A stretch of 64,000 nt of DNA, taken from NCBI GenBank assembly GCA_964445115.1, contig CAYUJU010000008.1:12041-76040 (forward strand), given 5' to 3'. Below, one piece after another: positions 60,519 through 64,000 of this stretch. A program made the translations under genes and the position numbers. The notes under the pieces are model-generated. The model saw only the letters and a list, made by a program, of their open reading frames with translations. It did no database searches and was not told the origin of the DNA. Position 1 is the stretch's first letter, and every line of letters starts with the position of its first letter. The DNA is from CAIJXJ01 sp964445115. GTDB taxonomy: Bacteria > Pseudomonadota > Gammaproteobacteria > Burkholderiales > Methylophilaceae.

Positions 60519-61415
60519 CTAGTAGCCGAGACTCTTCAGTGCACGCTCGTCGTCCGCCCAGCCACCCTTCACCTTGACCCAGGTTTCCAGCCAGACCTTG
60601 CCGCCGAACAGGCTTTCCATGTCCTGCCGCGCCTCGGTCGAGATGCGCTTGAGCTTTTCACCGCCCTTGCCGATCAGGATAGGCTTCTGGCCGTCCTTGT
60701 CGACGATGATGGCCGCGTGGATGCGCCGCAGCGCCCCCTCCTGCTCGAACTTCTCGATTTCCACCGTGATGGAATACGGCAACTCCTCGCCGACCAGACG
60801 GAACACTTTCTCACGCAGGATTTCTGCTGCCAGGAAACGTTCGCTGCGGTCGGTCAGTTCGTCCTCGCCATAAATCGCCGGCTGCTCGGGCAGATAGCGC
60901 CGAATGGCCGCCAGCAGCTCCTCCAGATGCAGGCTTTTGCGAGCGCTGACCGGCACCATTTCAGCGTAAGGGAATTCGGCAGCCCGCTGTTCCAGATAGG
61001 GCAGCAACTCGGCCTTGTTGTCGAGCAGATCGGCCTTGTTCACTACCAGCAACACCGGTGTGTTCTTGGGCAGAATCTCCAGCACCTTGCGGTCTTCATC
61101 GCCATATCGGGTCGACTCGACCACGTACAACACGACGTCGACCTCAGACAACACCTGCTTGACCGTACGGTTAAGACCGCGATTCAGGGCGTTGATGTGG
61201 CGTAACTGGAAGCCTGGCGTATCGACGAACAGAAACTGCGCATCCGCGGTGGTATGAATCCCCAGCAGTCGATGCCGCGTGGTCTGTGCCTTGCGCGACG
61301 TAATGCTGAGCTTAGCCCCGAGGATGTGGTTAAGCAGGGTCGACTTGCCGACGTTGGGACGCCCCACGATGGCAATGGTGCCACAGCGGAACGGGATGAC
61401 GGATTCTGTATTCAT
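60519..61415 (-). CDS. era: GTPase Era
   Basis: Era is a 16S rRNA-binding GTPase for 30S maturation. The 298-residue protein has G1 GRPNVGKST, G3 DTPGFQ, G4 NKADLL and the C-terminal KH domain with IDKDGQKPILIGKGGEKLKR-type sequence (key GKGG). The ATG overlaps the rnc stop (ATGA), the usual rnc-era coupling. Confidence 0.96.
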   Translation of the reverse strand: MNTESVIPFRCGTIAIVGRPNVGKSTLLNHILGAKLSITSRKAQTTRHRLLGIHTTADAQFLFVDTPGFQLRHINALNRGLNRTVKQVLSEVDVVLYVVESTRYGDEDRKVLEILPKNTPVLLVVNKADLLDNKAELLPYLEQRAAEFPYAEMVPVSARKSLHLEELLAAIRRYLPEQPAIYGEDELTDRSERFLAAEILREKVFRLVGEELPYSITVEIEKFEQEGALRRIHAAIIVDKDGQKPILIGKGGEKLKRISTEARQDMESLFGGKVWLETWVKVKGGWADDERALKSLGY

Positions 61416-62083
61416 GAATGGGCTTTCTGATAGGCCGCTTCCGCGGCTTGCTGTTCAGCGATACGCCGACTGCCACCTTCACCTTGCGCGACAATCTGCA
61501 GCGCCGGAATGCGGCATTCGACCCGGAACGTCTGGCAATGAGCCTCGCCTTCAGTCGCGATCAGCAGATACTCCGGCAGGGCCAGTTTGCGGCCTTGCAG
61601 GTATTCCTGCAGCAGGGTCTTGGGATCCTTGCCGATGGCCTTGGGGTCCAGTCCGTCCAGCAAAGGCGCATAAAATTGAGTAACCACCGCTTGCGCCCGC
61701 TCGAACCCGGCGTCGAGGAACACCGCACCGATCACCGCCTCCAGCGCGTCTGCCAGAATGGAAGGGCGCCGCCAGCCCCCGCTTTTGAGCTCCCCCTCCC
61801 CCAGGCGGATATGGTCGCCCAGCCCCAGCGACGCGGCGATGCCGCTCAGGGTCGCTTCCTTCACCAGATACGCCCGCAAGCGGCTCAGGTCACCTTCCGG
61901 CAACTTGGGGAACTGGGTATAGAGCAACTGCGCCACGACGCAGTTCAGGACGCTATCCCCCAGAAATTCGAGACGCTCGTTGTTGAGGCTGCTGTGGCTA
62001 CGGTGCGTCAGCGCCTGTTGCAGCAGGGCTTCCGACTGAAAGGTATGGCCGACACGCCGGACCAGACCGGCCAGGGATTGCAT
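61412..62083 (-). CDS. rnc: Ribonuclease III
   Basis: RNase III cleaves double-stranded RNA in rRNA and mRNA processing. The 223-residue protein has the signature NERLEFLGDSVLN, the second acidic site ALEAVIGAVFLDAG, and a C-terminal dsRNA-binding domain (LLQEYLQGR, VAQGEGGSRRIAEQQAAEAA). It shares its start base with the DUF4845 stop. Length is normal. Confidence 0.96.
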   Translation of the reverse strand: MQSLAGLVRRVGHTFQSEALLQQALTHRSHSSLNNERLEFLGDSVLNCVVAQLLYTQFPKLPEGDLSRLRAYLVKEATLSGIAASLGLGDHIRLGEGELKSGGWRRPSILADALEAVIGAVFLDAGFERAQAVVTQFYAPLLDGLDPKAIGKDPKTLLQEYLQGRKLALPEYLLIATEGEAHCQTFRVECRIPALQIVAQGEGGSRRIAEQQAAEAAYQKAHS

Positions 62084-62457
62084 CAGTCCGCGACGCCGAT
62101 CTTGTTGTCGGTCGTGGCGTGGAACTCCAGCAAGGCACTGACATTGGCCACCAGCGGCACCACCACTTCGTAATCCACCGACACGCTAGACCCAGACTCT
62201 CCACGCTGGATCACCAGATCGGAGCTCTTGATGCTGTGGATGTTATCGATCTCGATGCTGCGATCCATCATGGCACGCACGTCGCCATCGGTCATATTGC
62301 CGAAGGAAGGATCAGAGCCGATACGCTGCACCGCCTTCTTGATCGCAAAAAACTCCGCATAAGCAGGAAACAGCAGCATAGCCAGCAGCGCCACGACAAT
62401 GATCGGGCCCACCGTAAAGACGAACCCCCAGAAGGTAAAACCACGTTGCTTGACCAT
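62083..62457 (-). CDS. DUF4845 domain-containing membrane protein
   Basis: The 124-residue protein has one N-terminal span (FTFWGFVFTVGPIIVVALLA) with a small periplasmic domain including IGSDPSFGNMTDGDVRAMMD and VDYEVVVPLVANVSALLEFH. DUF4845 proteins sit between lepB and rnc in beta- and gammaproteobacteria; the function is not known. Start overlaps none, and the gap to lepB is 9 bases. Confidence 0.9.
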   Translation of the reverse strand: MVKQRGFTFWGFVFTVGPIIVVALLAMLLFPAYAEFFAIKKAVQRIGSDPSFGNMTDGDVRAMMDRSIEIDNIHSIKSSDLVIQRGESGSSVSVDYEVVVPLVANVSALLEFHATTDNKIGVAD

Positions 62458-62466
62458 GATGCGCTC

Positions 62467-63209
62467 CTATCGAATGGACTCGCCAATTCTGCCGAAATTA
62501 TCGAAATTCCACCAGATCATGAAGGCTTTGCCGACCACATTCTCTTCCGGCACGAAACCCCAGAACCGGCTGTCGTTGCTGTGGTCGCGATTGTCCCCCA
62601 TCACGAAATAATGCCCTGCGGGCACGGTAATACTGCCATCCATCGCGGGCGCATCGTCATCGTTCAGAATGGCATGGGTGTGCTCACCCAGCGTTTCGCG
62701 CAACCGCTTGGCCGTGACCTGATTCAACCCGGGAGCAGTGTAACTGTAGTCTGCATCGAAGGTAGTCTCCAGCGGCTGACCATTCACAATCAGGCGCTTG
62801 TCCTTGTATTCGATGTGGTCGCCAGGCAGGCCAACAACGCGCTTGATGTAATCCAGCGACGGATCCTTGGGAAAATGAAACACCATCACTTCGCCACGCT
62901 GAGGATGGTTCATCTCGAAAAAGGTGTTGTTGAGCACCGGCACACGCAGGCCGTAGGTATGTTTGTTCACCAGAATGAAGTCGCCTACCAGCAGCGTCGG
63001 CATCATGGAGCCGGAGGGAATCTTGAACGGCTCGACGATGAAAGACCGAATCAGGAACACCGCGAGGATGACCGGAAAGAAACTCTTGGAATACTCCACC
63101 ACGACTGGCTCTGCAGCGCCTTCGGCACGACGCTTGCGCAACACCAGGATATCCAGCAACCAGACCAGTCCGGTGAACGCCAGAATGGCCACCATGAACA
63201 ATGCGAACA

Positions 63210-63213
<4 letters not shown>
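62467..63213 (-). CDS. lepB: Signal peptidase I
   Basis: LepB cleaves signal peptides of secreted precursors at the periplasmic side. The 248-residue protein has two N-terminal spans (about 3-25 and 45-62), the nucleophile S69 in IPSGSMMPTL, and the general-base K124 in YIKRVVGLPGD, with GDNRDHSNDSRFWGFVP (box E). The start overlaps lepA (ATGA). It is adjacent to lepA as in most proteobacteria. Confidence 0.96.

Positions 63214-64000
<787 letters not shown>

Overview
The window looks like a chromosomal segment of a betaproteobacterium (Nitrosomonadales/Gallionellales-like; species not determinable by reading). The evidence is the right end, where lepA-lepB-DUF4845-rnc-era-recO-pdxJ-acpS-tcdA are packed head to tail in the order usual for Betaproteobacteria, the hrcA/nadK/recN group at the left, and an EPS-associated MarR-type regulator beside the sugar-nucleotide genes. 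The flanks are GC-rich and the centre is much richer in A/T: by hand count, 2461-2520 in recN has 42 G/C of 60, while 23341-23400 in the flippase has 21 of 60.

Layout: 1-409 holds the tail of a winged-helix regulator and a small coupled ORF. 420-1920 (minus) is an oxalate/formate-type MFS transporter with its 41-residue small partner. 2093-4616 (minus) is nadK-recN. 4734-10483 (plus) is a YejM/PbgA-like sulfatase-fold membrane protein, an unknown membrane protein, hrcA, hemH, a hemerythrin-like protein and a small unknown. 10484-10631 is a highly structured repeat-like element between converging genes. From 10677 to the right edge every gene is on the minus strand.

10677-57842 is dominated by a roughly 43-kb surface-polysaccharide locus. 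Its promoter-distal part (11.2-27.5 kb) carries galU, a WbpM-type dehydratase, a WbpL-type initiating transferase, an epimerase, AsnB, glycosyltransferases, and a probable Wzy polymerase and Wzx flippase. Its middle (27.5-47.9 kb) carries sugar and acyl tailoring genes: an FkbH/ACP/MaoC-SDR/methyltransferase/acyltransferase module, a QdtA-like ketoisomerase with aminotransferase and N-formyltransferase, an RmlC-like epimerase with aminotransferase and C-methyltransferase, two CmcI paralogues and an LhgO-like oxidase. Its promoter-proximal part (47.9-55.8 kb) has a TIGR04325 methyltransferase, the Wzt/Wzm ABC exporter, fcl-gmd-manC for GDP-L-fucose, the EPS MarR-type regulator and a UDP-glucuronate 4-epimerase. 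Ten methyltransferase-like genes and eight glycosyltransferases imply a long, heavily methylated and acyl-decorated glycan. Both Wzx/Wzy and ABC export genes are present, so two glycans or a merged locus are possible.

55788-57842 is phoR-phoB with a three-half-site PHO box overlapping the end of tcdA. No tRNA, rRNA, transposase or true CRISPR array was seen, and no gap between genes exceeds about 200 bases. The parts I would look at first are the FkbH/ACP/MaoC-SDR module, the promoter-operator arrangement of the MarR-EPS gene, the palindrome cluster at 42140-42240, the G10 tract in wzy, and the repeat-X-repeat insertion in wzx.
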